This document shows positions 45,664-55,275 of a stretch of DNA of 64,000 nt, one piece after another; position 1 is the first letter of the stretch; each line of letters opens with the position of its first letter. Below the pieces are notes generated by a model. The model saw only the letters and a list, made by a program, of their open reading frames with translations, ran no database searches and had not been told where the DNA came from. The stretch comes from Methanosarcina sp. UBA289 (lineage in GTDB: Archaea; Halobacteriota; Methanosarcinia; Methanosarcinales; Methanosarcinaceae), in assembly GCA_002496565.1 (NCBI GenBank), contig DAKJ01000017.1, positions 245,998-309,997 on the forward strand, in the 5' to 3' direction. A program made the position numbers and the translations under genes.

Positions 45664-46372
45664 TTAGAAACGCGGGCTTTCAATCCGGTCCCATTTTTTG
45701 AAGCTCTGTCCGAGCAGGTAGAGGGCAAGAGGCACCAGCAGGAGGTTAATAAGTACGTAGTACGGGCCAAACATTGACAGGACAACATTCACAAGCAGTA
45801 GCGGCATAACTGAAATCGTATATAATGCAAAAATCCTGCCGTTATAGAGGTTTATGGAAGGCGAAATCCCTGTCAGGTAATATAGGGTCAAGGTTGATTA
45901 GAGGCTCATCGATAATTGCGAGTTCCGGCTCATGCAGGAAAGCCTGAGCAAACATCAATTTCTGCCTTGTGCCCCTTGAGAGGTCTTTGCATAGTGAATT
46001 TTTCTGGTCTCTGAAATCCAGGAATTCGAACCATTTTTCACAGGTTTTCTCATAGTTTTCCATTTTCTGGATTTTTGCAACGAAATAGAGGTATTCTTCA
46101 GCGGTCAAAAAACTCGGTGGTGTTTCCTGCTCAGGAACAACGCCTACCAGCTCCCTGACTCGAATCGGGTCTTCGAGCACATCCACGCCGTGTACTCGGA
46201 GGTAGCCAGAGGTTGGCTTTATTTGACCGGTGAGCATCTTGATCATAGTCGTTTTTCCTGACCCGTTAGGACCCAGAAGCCCAAAGAGCTCACCTTTTCC
46301 AATTGAAAGGGAAATATCATTTACTGCCTTTGTACTTCCATAAGATTTAGAAAGATTTCTTACTTCAATCAT
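45664..46372 (-). pseudogene. ABC transporter: truncated ATPase joined to permease C terminus
   Basis: From the ATG at 46372 an ABC-2-type ATPase is intact through Walker A (GPNGSGKTT), signature (SRGTRQKLMFAQAF) and Walker B (LAIIDEPLINLDP), then shifts frame at about 45890 into the last 75 codons of a membrane permease (SPSINLYNGRIFALYTI, then two hydrophobic runs). The end of the ATPase and most of the permease are missing. A single deletion of perhaps 1.5-2 kb would explain it. The MarR and TrmB genes upstream probably served this transporter. Confidence 0.8.
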
Positions 46373-46875
46373 CTTTAAGGCTCCTGAAAATCCATTATTT
46401 GCGAGCAAATAATGGTACAACATCAATCATAGAGTAAATTATAGTAGAGTAAATTAGAGTGAATACATAGTAAACCTCAAATTAAATTACAGATTCAGTC
46501 AAGATTAAGTGATTTTTCCCGGAAAGTCCACAAGATTAAACAAGAATTAATATCAAACTCGTGAGTTCATTTGGAGAAATTTTTAGTTTTAACCCACAAG
46601 TATAAATTTTACTATATGTTGATATTATCTAAAAATATATAAAAGAGTTTCGAAGACTATCTTCGAATCGAAAGTCGGGCTAAAATAAGATTAATATTCC
46701 GCTCTCTTTTTGTTTCCAATCAGGGCACAAAAACGCTATGAAAGTCGTGTTGTAAGCCCAGAGTAAAATAGAGCTATAAGAATTTAAAATCAGATTTCTT
46801 AAATGATACTTAAAACTACATCAAAACTATCTAAAGTTACATTAAACAACGTTCTCCTTTCCCAGCTTCTTTTTC
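46373..46875. other. Spacer between TrmB gene and ABC scar
   Basis: About 500 bp of AT-rich DNA with no frame; promoter of the broken ABC operon is expected here. Confidence 0.45.
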
Positions 46876-47235
46876 TTAAACCCTTACCTCTAATTTTGGA
46901 AAACTTTCAGAGGAAAATCCATCGGTTGTAGGGCTCAAAGCGTTAAGTTCACTTGCAGTCTCTTTTAGAGAAAGCATAAAATCCGTCCTTATTCTGAAAA
47001 TGAGCTCTTCAGGCTCTACACAGCAAAAAAGAGTTGGTTCGCCCTCAATAATCCGGACATACCCTTTCTTCTCCATCCCTCTGAGCGTTCTGTAGATTTT
47101 GGGTCTCGGGACTCCGGAACCTTCTGCAATTTCACTGGCTCTTGCCTGTTTAAGACCGACAAGCACTGCATAGATTTTAGCTTCGTTTCCAGTAAACCCC
47201 AATTTCTGAAGATTTTCTACAATTTTAAGAGTCAC
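46876..47235 (-). CDS. TrmB-family transcriptional regulator (HTH domain only)
   Basis: 119 aa. It has the TrmB-type winged HTH (NLQKLGFTGNEAKIYAVLVGLKQARASEIAEGSGVPRPKIYRTLRGMEKKGYV), but only a short tail instead of the 200-aa sugar-binding domain of classical TrmB. Such short forms are common in methanogens. It lies 31 bp downstream of the MarR gene in the same direction, hence probably co-transcribed. Confidence 0.85.
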   Translation of the reverse strand: MTLKIVENLQKLGFTGNEAKIYAVLVGLKQARASEIAEGSGVPRPKIYRTLRGMEKKGYVRIIEGEPTLFCCVEPEELIFRIRTDFMLSLKETASELNALSPTTDGFSSESFPKLEVRV

Positions 47236-47265
47236 TTCATCCTCCTCCTTTCGCCCACCCTCGAG

Positions 47266-47724
47266 TTAGAGTCTAGCTTGTTGACTGGCAGCCTTTTTTA
47301 AAAGTCTCACCATCGTTTCGAGACTTTGTACATATTCTTCTACATCCTTCTCGTCTACAAGCTTAAAGATTTCATCGGCGACCTGATTGAAATAGTTATA
47401 ACATTCTAGTCCCTTCTCAGTTAGTGAAACAAGCACTTTCCTTCGGTCTTCAGGGTCAGTTTTTCGAAATACCATTCCTTTTTTCTCCAGATCATCAACC
47501 ATTCGAGTTAGGCTGCTTTTATCCATGCCTGTATACTTCCCTATAGTCGAGGGCATGATTTCACCTTCCATGCCTATGATCTTGATTACCATGGGTTGAT
47601 TCTTGCTCAGATTCTTAAATTTGCTAATAATTTTTTTCTGAAAAGTCTGTTCAAAAATCAAATTATCAAGAGCATCTCTTTCTGTCATAAGAAGAATTAT
47701 CTTCTTCAGCGTCTCTTCGTCCAT
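47266..47724 (-). CDS. MarR-family transcriptional regulator
   Basis: About 152 aa from the ATG at 47724; a GTG nine bases earlier is too close to the AAGGTCA site. The winged helix is visible in MPSTIGKYTGMDKSSLTRMVDDLEKKGMVFRKTDPEDRRKVLVSLTEKG, the MarR hallmark with the DxRR wing. The flanking helices mediate dimerisation. Two palindromes upstream are candidate autoregulatory sites. First gene of a MarR-TrmB unit ahead of a deleted ABC transporter. Confidence 0.87.
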   Translation of the reverse strand: MDEETLKKIILLMTERDALDNLIFEQTFQKKIISKFKNLSKNQPMVIKIIGMEGEIMPSTIGKYTGMDKSSLTRMVDDLEKKGMVFRKTDPEDRRKVLVSLTEKGLECYNYFNQVADEIFKLVDEKDVEEYVQSLETMVRLLKKAASQQARL

Positions 47725-47733
47725 TTTATCCAC

Positions 47734-48104
47734 TGACCTTTTTTATACCTGATTTGCCGACCAGAAGTATTTTTCAGGCAGATAATTTCCGAAATATAAT
47801 GAATTTATAATAATATTGATTTTTCAATTATAAGAAATTAAATAATTGAATTTTCAATGGTTGATAAATCAACACTGTTGTGAACATATTTAAGCTTCGC
47901 GGTTTACATAATCTGAAAAAATTTGTAAATTGAAAAAGAACTCAGAAAAATGATTCACAGCCTTCTTGAAACATAGCTTTGAAACATAAAAATGGAAGCT
48001 ACATTTCCAGGATTTGTTTTTAGAAAATAAGATACAATTGAAAGGTTTAAAATAGAATCAGGCTAAAGACTTAAAACCTGGCTGCAAATTGATTTTGTCC
48101 TGAT
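47734..48104. other. Divergent spacer MarR / MoxR
   Basis: 370 bp with the palindromes at 47824-47873 and AT-rich promoter sequence for both directions. Confidence 0.5.
47824..47873. promoter_or_regulatory. Two palindromes upstream of the MarR gene
   Basis: TCAATTAT (47824-47831) with ATAATTGA (47842-47849), and GTTGATAAATCAAC (47860-47873), both perfect. They lie 100-150 bp before the MarR start and fit the short inverted repeats bound by MarR dimers. Confidence 0.5.
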
Positions 48105-49673
48105 TTGCCCAAATATCACTCTTCACCTGGAGGTCTGCTCCTGAAAGAAAAGCTTCTTGAGATCAAATCCGCATTTATGGTCTATTTTAAAGAGCGGGAA
48201 GCCGAGATCGACGGTTCTCTCCTTGCCGTGCTGTCCGGGGAAAACCTCCTCTTTCTAGGACCGCCTGGAACGGCAAAAACCCAGCTTGCGAAAAATATCT
48301 GCCAGTCAATCGAAGGCGGAAACTTTTTCAATTATCTCCTGACAAGCTTTTCCACCCCTGAAGAGCTCTTTGGTCCACTTTCCTTAAAAGCCCTGGAAGA
48401 AGACGAATTCCGCAGGAAAATCGATGGCTGCCTCCCGACTGCACATATCGCTTTGTTGGATGAGATTTTTAAAGCGAGCAGTGCGATCCTGAACAGCCTC
48501 CTGACCATTCTCAATGAGCACAAATACCATAATGGAAGAGAGCTTGTAGACGTGCCTCTGCTATCTGTTTTCGGGGCATCCAATGAGTTTCCTGACGAAA
48601 ACGAGAGCCTTGAAGCACTCTATGACCGCTTTTTGTTCAGGTACAGACTCGCCTATATCCAGGACGAGGAAAATTTTCGGAACCTCCTTTTCAGAAGCCC
48701 TGAAGAATTCGAACCTGCAACAAGTCTCAGAGTCTCCGAAATATACGGACTTCGAGCACGCGCAAAAGATCTGCCTGTTGACCCTGATGTTGAGATCATT
48801 GTAACTGAGCTTCGAAAGAGCCTTCAGTTACATGAGATTGAAATCTCTGACCGGCGCTGGAAAAAAGTCATTCAGGTCTTGAAGGTTGCAGCCTGCAGCA
48901 GTGGATGCCCGGCCGTGGACAGGACAATGGTGCTCCTGCTTCAGCACATGCTCTGGAATCTGCCTGAAGAGCGGGAAACCATACGGAAAACCGTTTTTGA
49001 GTTCGCAATTTCAGGCGGCATCAGTACAGAAAAACTGCGCCAGGAAGTCGAAGACCTGCAGGCCGCAGTAAGCATTGCCCTGAAAAACGAACTTCCTGTA
49101 AAGATCCTCTGTGACAGCTGCGGAGAAGAATTTCGGCTTAGGCAGGAAATTGAAACTCACCATATATCCCACCCGAATCACAGCTATACTCTTAAAACGG
49201 AAGGGCCGTCAAGGATCTATCCTTATGACAACCTTGTAAAAGAAATTGATTCGCTTCAGGAAGCGGCTGGAAAAACGAGCACACTTTCCCAGACCCAGAA
49301 AGAAGTTTTTGAAAAAGAACTTAAAAACCTTGCCGATCGAGTGGAACGTGTAAAATACCGACTTGAAGCAGAGCGGGAACTTCTCAAAAACCTGATGGAT
49401 GCAAATATATGGCTCTCGACGCTTGACAGAAACGAAGCTCTTCTCCTGCACGACACCCGAAATCTCGAGCTATCCGAGCTCGATGAACTCATCTCAAAAA
49501 GCCGGTCAATGCTCGGAATTCAAATCAGGCAGGCAAGACCTGAACCTCAGCCTGAAATCCAGCCTGCAAAAGAAGCAGGAAAAAAAGAAATGGAACAAAT
49601 TTCCGTATCCGATTCTGGCAGCAGTGTCAACAGTTTTATGAAAGGTATTGGCTCTCGATTCAAGCTCAGATGA
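48105..49673 (+). CDS. MoxR/RavA-like AAA+ ATPase
   Basis: 522 aa. AAA+ core of the MoxR type: Walker A GPPGTAKTQLAK, Walker B IALLDEIFKA, sensor 1 GASNEFP, arginine finger region LYDRFLFRYRL. After the lid, a CDSCGEEF...ETHHISH segment (about residues 345-370) looks like a C2H2 zinc finger, followed by coiled coils. The start is uncertain: TTG at 48105 opens the frame, but the best ribosome binding site (GGAGGT at 48128) points to a later unusual codon. It is followed by a VWA gene, as in RavA-ViaA, where the ATPase and VWA protein act as a chaperone pair on membrane or metal enzymes. Confidence 0.85.
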   Translation: MPKYHSSPGGLLLKEKLLEIKSAFMVYFKEREAEIDGSLLAVLSGENLLFLGPPGTAKTQLAKNICQSIEGGNFFNYLLTSFSTPEELFGPLSLKALEEDEFRRKIDGCLPTAHIALLDEIFKASSAILNSLLTILNEHKYHNGRELVDVPLLSVFGASNEFPDENESLEALYDRFLFRYRLAYIQDEENFRNLLFRSPEEFEPATSLRVSEIYGLRARAKDLPVDPDVEIIVTELRKSLQLHEIEISDRRWKKVIQVLKVAACSSGCPAVDRTMVLLLQHMLWNLPEERETIRKTVFEFAISGGISTEKLRQEVEDLQAAVSIALKNELPVKILCDSCGEEFRLRQEIETHHISHPNHSYTLKTEGPSRIYPYDNLVKEIDSLQEAAGKTSTLSQTQKEVFEKELKNLADRVERVKYRLEAERELLKNLMDANIWLSTLDRNEALLLHDTRNLELSELDELISKSRSMLGIQIRQARPEPQPEIQPAKEAGKKEMEQISVSDSGSSVNSFMKGIGSRFKLR

Positions 49674-49735
49674 AGAAACCCGACATAGTAGCTTCAAACC
49701 AGGCAATATTTGATCAGGAAGCTTTAAACCAGATG

Positions 49736-49826
49736 TTTTAAACTATAAAAATCCCAAAACAGGAAGTTTTAAACTATAAAATTCTAAAACACGAACTTTT
49801 GAACCATAAAATTCCAAAAAAGGTAA
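49736..49826 (+). repeat. 30-31-bp tandem repeats between the MoxR and VWA genes
   Basis: Three units of TTTTAAACTATAAAATTC-like sequence (49736-49766, 49767-49796, 49797-49826), with partial units on both sides. They separate the two co-directional genes and could modulate expression of the second. Confidence 0.8.
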
Positions 49827-49859
49827 TTTTTAACCAGATAACTCAAATGAGGTTTTGAC

Positions 49860-51545
49860 ATGGAAGGCTCTGAGGATTTTCCAAATAACTCGGATGCAGC
49901 TTCATCTAGAACTTACTCCTTTTTAGGGAATAAAGCCTCAGGAAATAAAGGCTTGCGGGATTTGCTTTTGCTCCATAATCAGACTGCGGCCGTGCTGGGA
50001 CGAGACCTCAGGAGCACAATAGCCTTTCCTCGAACTATTCCCCGCCCAATACGAGAAAAAATCGCCGAAGTCCTAACCCTTGAAATCCTTTTTGGGCAGC
50101 CTTATGAGATAAAAGACCCTGAAAGGTTCATAGAGACTTTCGGAGCTTTTTATCCGATCCTTCTTACCCTGAGAAATTCAAAACCCTGGCCTAAACTCCG
50201 AAAAATTGCAAAAAAAAGTAGAGGAGCCGGAATTGCAGGCTTGAAAATTCTCCTGCCTCTTATTTATGATATTCTGGAACGTTTCTTAGAGACCTCTTCC
50301 AGTGTTTCAAGTGTAGAATATCTTAAGGAAATTGATGCTGGAATAGATGAAATACTCAGTCAATTTGAAGAAATCCTGAAAGAAACTCTCCTGATGTGGG
50401 GAAATACGGGATCGGCTGAGTTTTCAGGCAGGAATGTCCAGACAATGAGAAGTTACGGAGAACTTGCCTTGGCCGACGCTGTCCTGGCTTTTATGCAGAA
50501 AGGTGGGTATCAGGATTTTCTGGAAAGAATAATGGAAGGACTATACCGTAGAATGAACGAATTCGTTTCAGAAATGGAAGAAAACATGGAGCTTTTCGAT
50601 ACGCTTGCCCTGCTTTTTCCCCAGCGTAACTGGAGCTATTCCGTAAAAGAGCTTAAAAAAGAGCCTTACTATGTGCAGCTTAAAATGCTTAAAAATTATT
50701 CGACCTTTTTTGAAAAAAGCCCTGACCTGAGAAAAATTGTAGATTTTATTGGTAGGCGGGAATTTGACCCGCCTTCGGACCGCATACGCCTTTCACCTTT
50801 TGGAAAAAACCGGATTCAGACCGTGCGCTTTTCCGATTCTATCAATAATTTGCTGCCCATGGAAGCCGCAAAACTCCTGAACCCATCCCTGAAGAAGAAG
50901 TTCTATGCGGATATGCTTGAAGGAAAGCTCCTAAGCTATCAGCTCCTCGGAAAACATTATACAGGCCCTCCCCGAATAAAACCCAGAGGCCCGATGATCG
51001 TGCTTGTGGACACCTCCGGCTCAATGCATGGAGCTCCCCAGACCCTGGCCAAGTCCGCAGTGCTGGCCATGGCAAAACGCATGCTTTCCCAGCAGAGGGA
51101 CATGAAAGTTATCCTTTTTGCCTCAACAAGCCAGCACCTGGAAATCGAGCTCAGCAGCAGGAAAAAAATGTCCGAAAAATTCCTGAATTTCCTTCTCTAT
51201 ACCTTCGGTGGAGGAACGGACTTCAATACTGCCCTTGCCTCAGGCCTCAAGTCCCTGAAGGAAAAAGACTTCCAGGGAGCAGACCTGCTCTTTATAACCG
51301 ATGGCAAATCCGAAGTCTCGGACGAACTGGTCCTGGCCCGCTGGGAAGAGGCAAAAAAGAAGTATAACGCAAAAGTCTATTCGCTAATCGTAGGTAACAG
51401 CGGAGCAGGCGGGCTGTCTGAAATCTCAGATTATACTTATTTTGTGGAAATGGAACTGGATCCTGAGGGCAGCGGCGGGTTTGTAAGGCTAATTGAATCA
51501 TCTACAGAACAGAAATCTATAGATTCGAACGAAGCCGAAAATTAA
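49860..51545 (+). CDS. VWA-domain protein (ViaA-like partner of MoxR ATPase)
   Basis: 561 aa. A helical N-terminal half of about 370 residues precedes a von Willebrand A domain with a complete MIDAS metal site: VDTSGSMHG, the Thr of GGGTDFNTA, and ITDGKSE. This is the CoxE/ViaA arrangement. The ATG has TGAGGT upstream. It is 186 bp after the MoxR gene and probably in one transcript. The pair likely assembles or remodels a client complex with ATP; the client is unknown. Confidence 0.87.
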   Translation: MEGSEDFPNNSDAASSRTYSFLGNKASGNKGLRDLLLLHNQTAAVLGRDLRSTIAFPRTIPRPIREKIAEVLTLEILFGQPYEIKDPERFIETFGAFYPILLTLRNSKPWPKLRKIAKKSRGAGIAGLKILLPLIYDILERFLETSSSVSSVEYLKEIDAGIDEILSQFEEILKETLLMWGNTGSAEFSGRNVQTMRSYGELALADAVLAFMQKGGYQDFLERIMEGLYRRMNEFVSEMEENMELFDTLALLFPQRNWSYSVKELKKEPYYVQLKMLKNYSTFFEKSPDLRKIVDFIGRREFDPPSDRIRLSPFGKNRIQTVRFSDSINNLLPMEAAKLLNPSLKKKFYADMLEGKLLSYQLLGKHYTGPPRIKPRGPMIVLVDTSGSMHGAPQTLAKSAVLAMAKRMLSQQRDMKVILFASTSQHLEIELSSRKKMSEKFLNFLLYTFGGGTDFNTALASGLKSLKEKDFQGADLLFITDGKSEVSDELVLARWEEAKKKYNAKVYSLIVGNSGAGGLSEISDYTYFVEMELDPEGSGGFVRLIESSTEQKSIDSNEAEN

Positions 51546-51611
51546 GGAAGCAGGAAATTAAAAAAGAGTTGATTCCCTTTCTTTTCTGTTTATTCCTTTT
51601 TTCCGTTTCGT

Positions 51612-52838
51612 TTACTCATATCTCAGTGCATCTACTGGTTTTAACTTTGAAGCCCTGAAAGCAGGTACTACTCCAGAGATTACTCCTATTAGAACTGCAA
51701 GGGCAAGTCCCTCAAGCATTAGAGTAAATCTTACTCCACCACCATCTGCCATATCACTTCCCATCATTGCCTGGAGTCCAGATGAAACAAAGGATCCCAG
51801 AATAACTCCAAGGATACCGCCAACAAGGCCTACCATTGCGGAATTAAAAAGGAAAATCATAAGTATATCCCTGTTTTTTGCCCCAATGGCTTTCATAGTT
51901 CCAATTTCCTTTGTCTTTTCAAGCACAGAGGTAAACATGGTATTGGCAATCCCGACGGCTCCTACAATAAGGGACACGGCTGCAATGGCTCCGAGGAAAA
52001 GCGTCATCGAGCTCGTCATTTCAGTAACAGACTCGGCCATAGACTTTGAGGCTGTCACGGAAAAGTCCTTGTCATCTTCCTGAACAATATGCCTTGAGAC
52101 CATGAGCTTTTTTTCGATATCTTCCGTAAGTTCGTCCACAAGATCTTCACTCTTGGCTTTTACAGTGATGCTATCATAAACATCTTTTTCGGCATCATCA
52201 AGCAGATTTACTGCTCCATCAATAGGCATATAGATTTTTGAGTCATCTCCCATGCCTTCTTCTTCCAGGACTCCGACAACTCGCACTGATTTGTTGTTTA
52301 TCGTGATTACCTGATTAACCCCTATGTCCTGGTCGTAAGTCTCACTGGCAACACTGCTTCCTATGACTGCAACATATCTATCTGCCGGTTCAAGCAATCT
52401 TCCGGATTGCGTTTTCAGGGAAGTCATATACTTCCAGACCTGAGGATCCACACCTGTAATCGAAAGAGTTACATTTTGGGCTGCATAAATCACTGATTCT
52501 CTACCTGAGATCTCGCCAGAAATGTATTGTATTCCATCCAGACCCTGGAGAGCCTTGATATCGTCATCTGTTAATTCAGTATCTGTTGATGATCCCCCCA
52601 TACCAGGAGGGCCAGGGATGTTAGATGACGCTTTGGTATACCCTGGACTTATGATTATTTTCGTCAGATCCATCTCGGCTAACTTGCTCTGCACATTTGC
52701 CTCCATAGCATTCCCTAAAGAGACAATGCCAATCACAGATCCGACTCCTATAACTATCCCGATAATGGTCAGCCAGCTTCGGAGCTTGCTGTGCAAAAGC
52801 ATGTTCAGACCCATCTTCAGGTAGGTAGAGTTTCTCAT
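51612..52838 (-). CDS. MacB-like ABC transporter permease, copy 1
   Basis: 408 aa from the ATG at 52838, matching the start of copy 2. One N-terminal helix (LRSWLTIIGIVIGVGSVIGIVSLG), a large extracellular region (about residues 45-270) and three C-terminal helices with TKEIGTMKAIGAKNRDILMIFL are the MacB/FtsX pattern. Such permeases work with a LolD-like ATPase. Its own ATPase is reduced to a stub (54398-54596), so it may share the ATPase at 57943-58884. It differs from copy 2 mainly in the extracellular loop. Intergenic hairpins separate it from the COG1361 gene. Confidence 0.9.
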   Translation of the reverse strand: MRNSTYLKMGLNMLLHSKLRSWLTIIGIVIGVGSVIGIVSLGNAMEANVQSKLAEMDLTKIIISPGYTKASSNIPGPPGMGGSSTDTELTDDDIKALQGLDGIQYISGEISGRESVIYAAQNVTLSITGVDPQVWKYMTSLKTQSGRLLEPADRYVAVIGSSVASETYDQDIGVNQVITINNKSVRVVGVLEEEGMGDDSKIYMPIDGAVNLLDDAEKDVYDSITVKAKSEDLVDELTEDIEKKLMVSRHIVQEDDKDFSVTASKSMAESVTEMTSSMTLFLGAIAAVSLIVGAVGIANTMFTSVLEKTKEIGTMKAIGAKNRDILMIFLFNSAMVGLVGGILGVILGSFVSSGLQAMMGSDMADGGGVRFTLMLEGLALAVLIGVISGVVPAFRASKLKPVDALRYE

Positions 52839-52864
52839 CCTGCACCCTTCCATTCATTTTCGCT

Positions 52865-52956
52865 CAAGCCTTTTTTGAAAAGGCTTGTGTAACCGTTTCG
52901 CCGGTTTACCACGCCGCTGCCTAGGTTTTCGCTCAAGCCTTTTTTGAAAAGGCTTG
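52865..52956. repeat. Duplicated hairpin in the copy 1 operon
   Basis: The 23-bp hairpin with arms CAAGCCTTTT/AAAAGGCTTG occurs at 52865-52887 and 52934-52956, each preceded by TTTTCGCT; a third, decayed copy follows. They sit between the COG1361 and permease genes. They are absent from the same place in copy 2. Confidence 0.85.
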
Positions 52957-53029
52957 CGGGCAAGCAATTTTCTGAAAAGGCCTGTGTTTCTCATTCTGCA
53001 TCCTTCATTCTCTATGCCAGTTTTCAGGT

Positions 53030-54388
53030 TTACTGGTTTTCAGACTTTTCGCTGCCGGATGGTTTCTCTTTTTTTTTCTGTATCTTTTCCTGGATTTTCC
53101 TGCGGTAGACAAATGATCCTCCAACGAGTACTATTATCACAACGTAAAGCAAACATGAGCCGATGCCGGCACCTTTACTCTGACCTCCTGGGCCTCCCTG
53201 ACTTGTCTCAGTCATGTTTCCTGCAGTCATTTCGAGTTTTACTTCCTTATCAACCGTTATTCTTTCTCCTTTCGCATCCGTATATTCAATCTGGACTTTT
53301 AGAGGATCGGAATCCATGGAAGTTAAATTGTTATCATCGAGTTTGACATTGGATGAAGAACCTGCACTCTTGCCATCTTCCTGTGTGCTTGCAATATTGA
53401 AAGATGCAATTGTGTAGTCCCCTTTCTCAAGGTTTCCTACAATAGTTGAGGAACTTCCTGAGACCTTGTATCCGTCCTGATCCGGAACCGAGACTTTCAC
53501 GGAATAGGCCATGTTGTTGCCCACGTTTGCAACTGAAAGGGAAATTTCTCCCTGGTCACTTTCTGAGAAGGAAACATCAAAGTCAGTTTCCCCACCTACG
53601 AACATTCCTGCTGTGGTATTGATACTCTGTTCCTTGGATTCATAATCTTCATAGCTGAGATTCACGTCCAGAGTGTATAGCCCAGGGTCTGCATTTACAT
53701 CTGCCATTACAGAGTAAGATACGTTTACCGAGCCTCCGGCTTCGAGGTACTTAATGTACTTGGTATTGTCCGAGTATACCGGGAGAATTACTCCTTTTGG
53801 ATCTTTCCAGGAAACTACCATGTTTTTGATAGGGGAAGTTCCTGTATTCGTTACAATAAGTTCTAGAGGCTCTTCCTTTGCAATGTCAATATTCGCCTTG
53901 CTTACGGTTACGACCTGAGCATATTCTTTACCCCTTACCTCTAGCTGGATGGTTTTTGTAGTGGTAATTGTTTTTGATGAGTCTCTACTTTCTTTAGCAG
54001 CAGTAGTAATATCGATATCGTATTTGCCTGCAGAAGCATTGGCATCGGTCATAAGCTTAAATTTAAGGACTGCTGCATCGTCATCGTCTTGCCTGGCATT
54101 CAGGTAGGATACCTTTTTTGTTAGCTCTTCTCCGGAAACCTTATTGAAAGGATATTCCGAATTAACTGTGACAGTAATGTCTTTCAGGTCAGCGTTTCCT
54201 ACATTCTGCACACTGAGCGTGAGTTCAACAGGCTCGCCAGGGCGAGCATAATCAGGATTTTGATTAGTCAGGTTTACGTCCACAGATGCAGATTGTATAT
54301 CCCCATTAGAAGCAAGTGCCGTTCCGGCTCCAAGGCATATGAATACCGAAAACAGAAGTAAAAAGGTTAGCAAAGAGAACTTTCTCAT
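53030..54388 (-). CDS. COG1361 S-layer-like exported protein, copy 1
   Basis: 452 aa. Signal peptide (FSLLTFLLLFSVFICLGAGTALA), then three NEW3/CARDB-like beta-sandwich repeats (NPDYARPGEPVELTLSVQNVGNADLKDI; EEPLELIVTNTGTSPIKNM; EISLSVANVGNNMAYSV), a Gly-rich linker and a C-terminal membrane helix (CLLYVVIIVLVGGSFVY) with a basic tail. It occupies the place that a membrane fusion protein (MacA) would have in bacteria, between ATPase and permease genes. Likely an extracellular adaptor of the transporter. Confidence 0.88.
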   Translation of the reverse strand: MRKFSLLTFLLLFSVFICLGAGTALASNGDIQSASVDVNLTNQNPDYARPGEPVELTLSVQNVGNADLKDITVTVNSEYPFNKVSGEELTKKVSYLNARQDDDDAAVLKFKLMTDANASAGKYDIDITTAAKESRDSSKTITTTKTIQLEVRGKEYAQVVTVSKANIDIAKEEPLELIVTNTGTSPIKNMVVSWKDPKGVILPVYSDNTKYIKYLEAGGSVNVSYSVMADVNADPGLYTLDVNLSYEDYESKEQSINTTAGMFVGGETDFDVSFSESDQGEISLSVANVGNNMAYSVKVSVPDQDGYKVSGSSSTIVGNLEKGDYTIASFNIASTQEDGKSAGSSSNVKLDDNNLTSMDSDPLKVQIEYTDAKGERITVDKEVKLEMTAGNMTETSQGGPGGQSKGAGIGSCLLYVVIIVLVGGSFVYRRKIQEKIQKKKEKPSGSEKSENQ

Positions 54389-54397
54389 TTTAATTCC

Positions 54398-54596
54398 TCA
54401 ATTCAGATTTGGTTCGATTTCCGTACCGGGTTCATTTTTCGTTCGCTTTTCGATTTATTCAATCTCACCGTCTCGGATGTAAACAACCCTTGTTGTATAT
54501 TTTACAAGTTCAAGGTCATGGGTAACAATTATAATTGTCTTAACCTTCTCGTTTGTTAAGCCCGTCAAGAAAATCCATAATATAGTCTCCGGTCTT
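54398..54596 (-). pseudogene. 3' stub of the copy 1 ABC ATPase
   Basis: About 200 bp aligned base for base with the 3' end of the ATPase at 57943-58884, from the shared sequence TCAATTCAGATTTGG to GGTCTT. One inserted A near 54540 shifts the frame. Everything 5' of the H-loop region is lost. It shows that the whole ATPase-COG1361-permease operon was duplicated. Confidence 0.9.
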
Positions 54597-55275
54597 TTTC
54601 CTTTTCCATTGTAATTAACCAAATTGAGCAACTGTCTGATATGAGGTTGAACACCTGTATAACACGAGTGCCTGATATGTGGCTGAATACTGTCTTATTT
54701 GGAACATTTGATCTTACAGCCACTCAATAGGATTGAAGGCAGCTGACCCTCTCATTGGTGTTTAATAATATAAGCATACTTAGCTAAAAATCGGGAAGCC
54801 TAGAGAATTAATTTACCAATGAAGCTTTTTTATAGGAGATTAACTTAATTTAATCTTTAATTATCCTATAAAAGGCAAACGAATACCCAATAAAGTGTTA
54901 TTTTCGAGGGGGTTTCTCAAAAGGAGCTTCAGACCTAACATCAGAGCTGTTTCTCTCGTCCCTGACAAATGGTCCAAATAGCTGCTCCAAAGACAAAGAA
55001 AAACGCTCCTGCAATTAGAATCTCAAAATACCTGCCAGTTCTCGTCAAATCTCAATTGCCGGATAAAGAGGTTATATACACGAGTCATGGATCAATTCTA
55101 AAAAGAGCACTGTTACTTTTTTTTGAAAAAAGAAGACCGAGTTTCTAGTGATCCTGGCATTCAGCAACCATACCACAACCTTTTTCTTTGTTAGCAGAAA
55201 GCCATTGATTCCTATGAAAAATGAAATTAAGAAAGGGTTTGATTCCCTTTCTTTTCAATTTATTCCTTTTTCCGT
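54597..55275. other. Junction of the duplicated operons
   Basis: About 680 bp without a supported gene. It contains two imperfect ~37-bp repeats around CTGATATGAGGTTGAA (54632-54694) and, at 54985-55045, a minus-strand frame for a 34-residue one-helix peptide that may be a gene remnant. Confidence 0.5.

Noticed and set aside
54985..55045. 34-residue one-helix peptide on the minus strand
   Set aside because: Only a TTG start, no ribosome binding site; listed as a possible remnant within the spacer.
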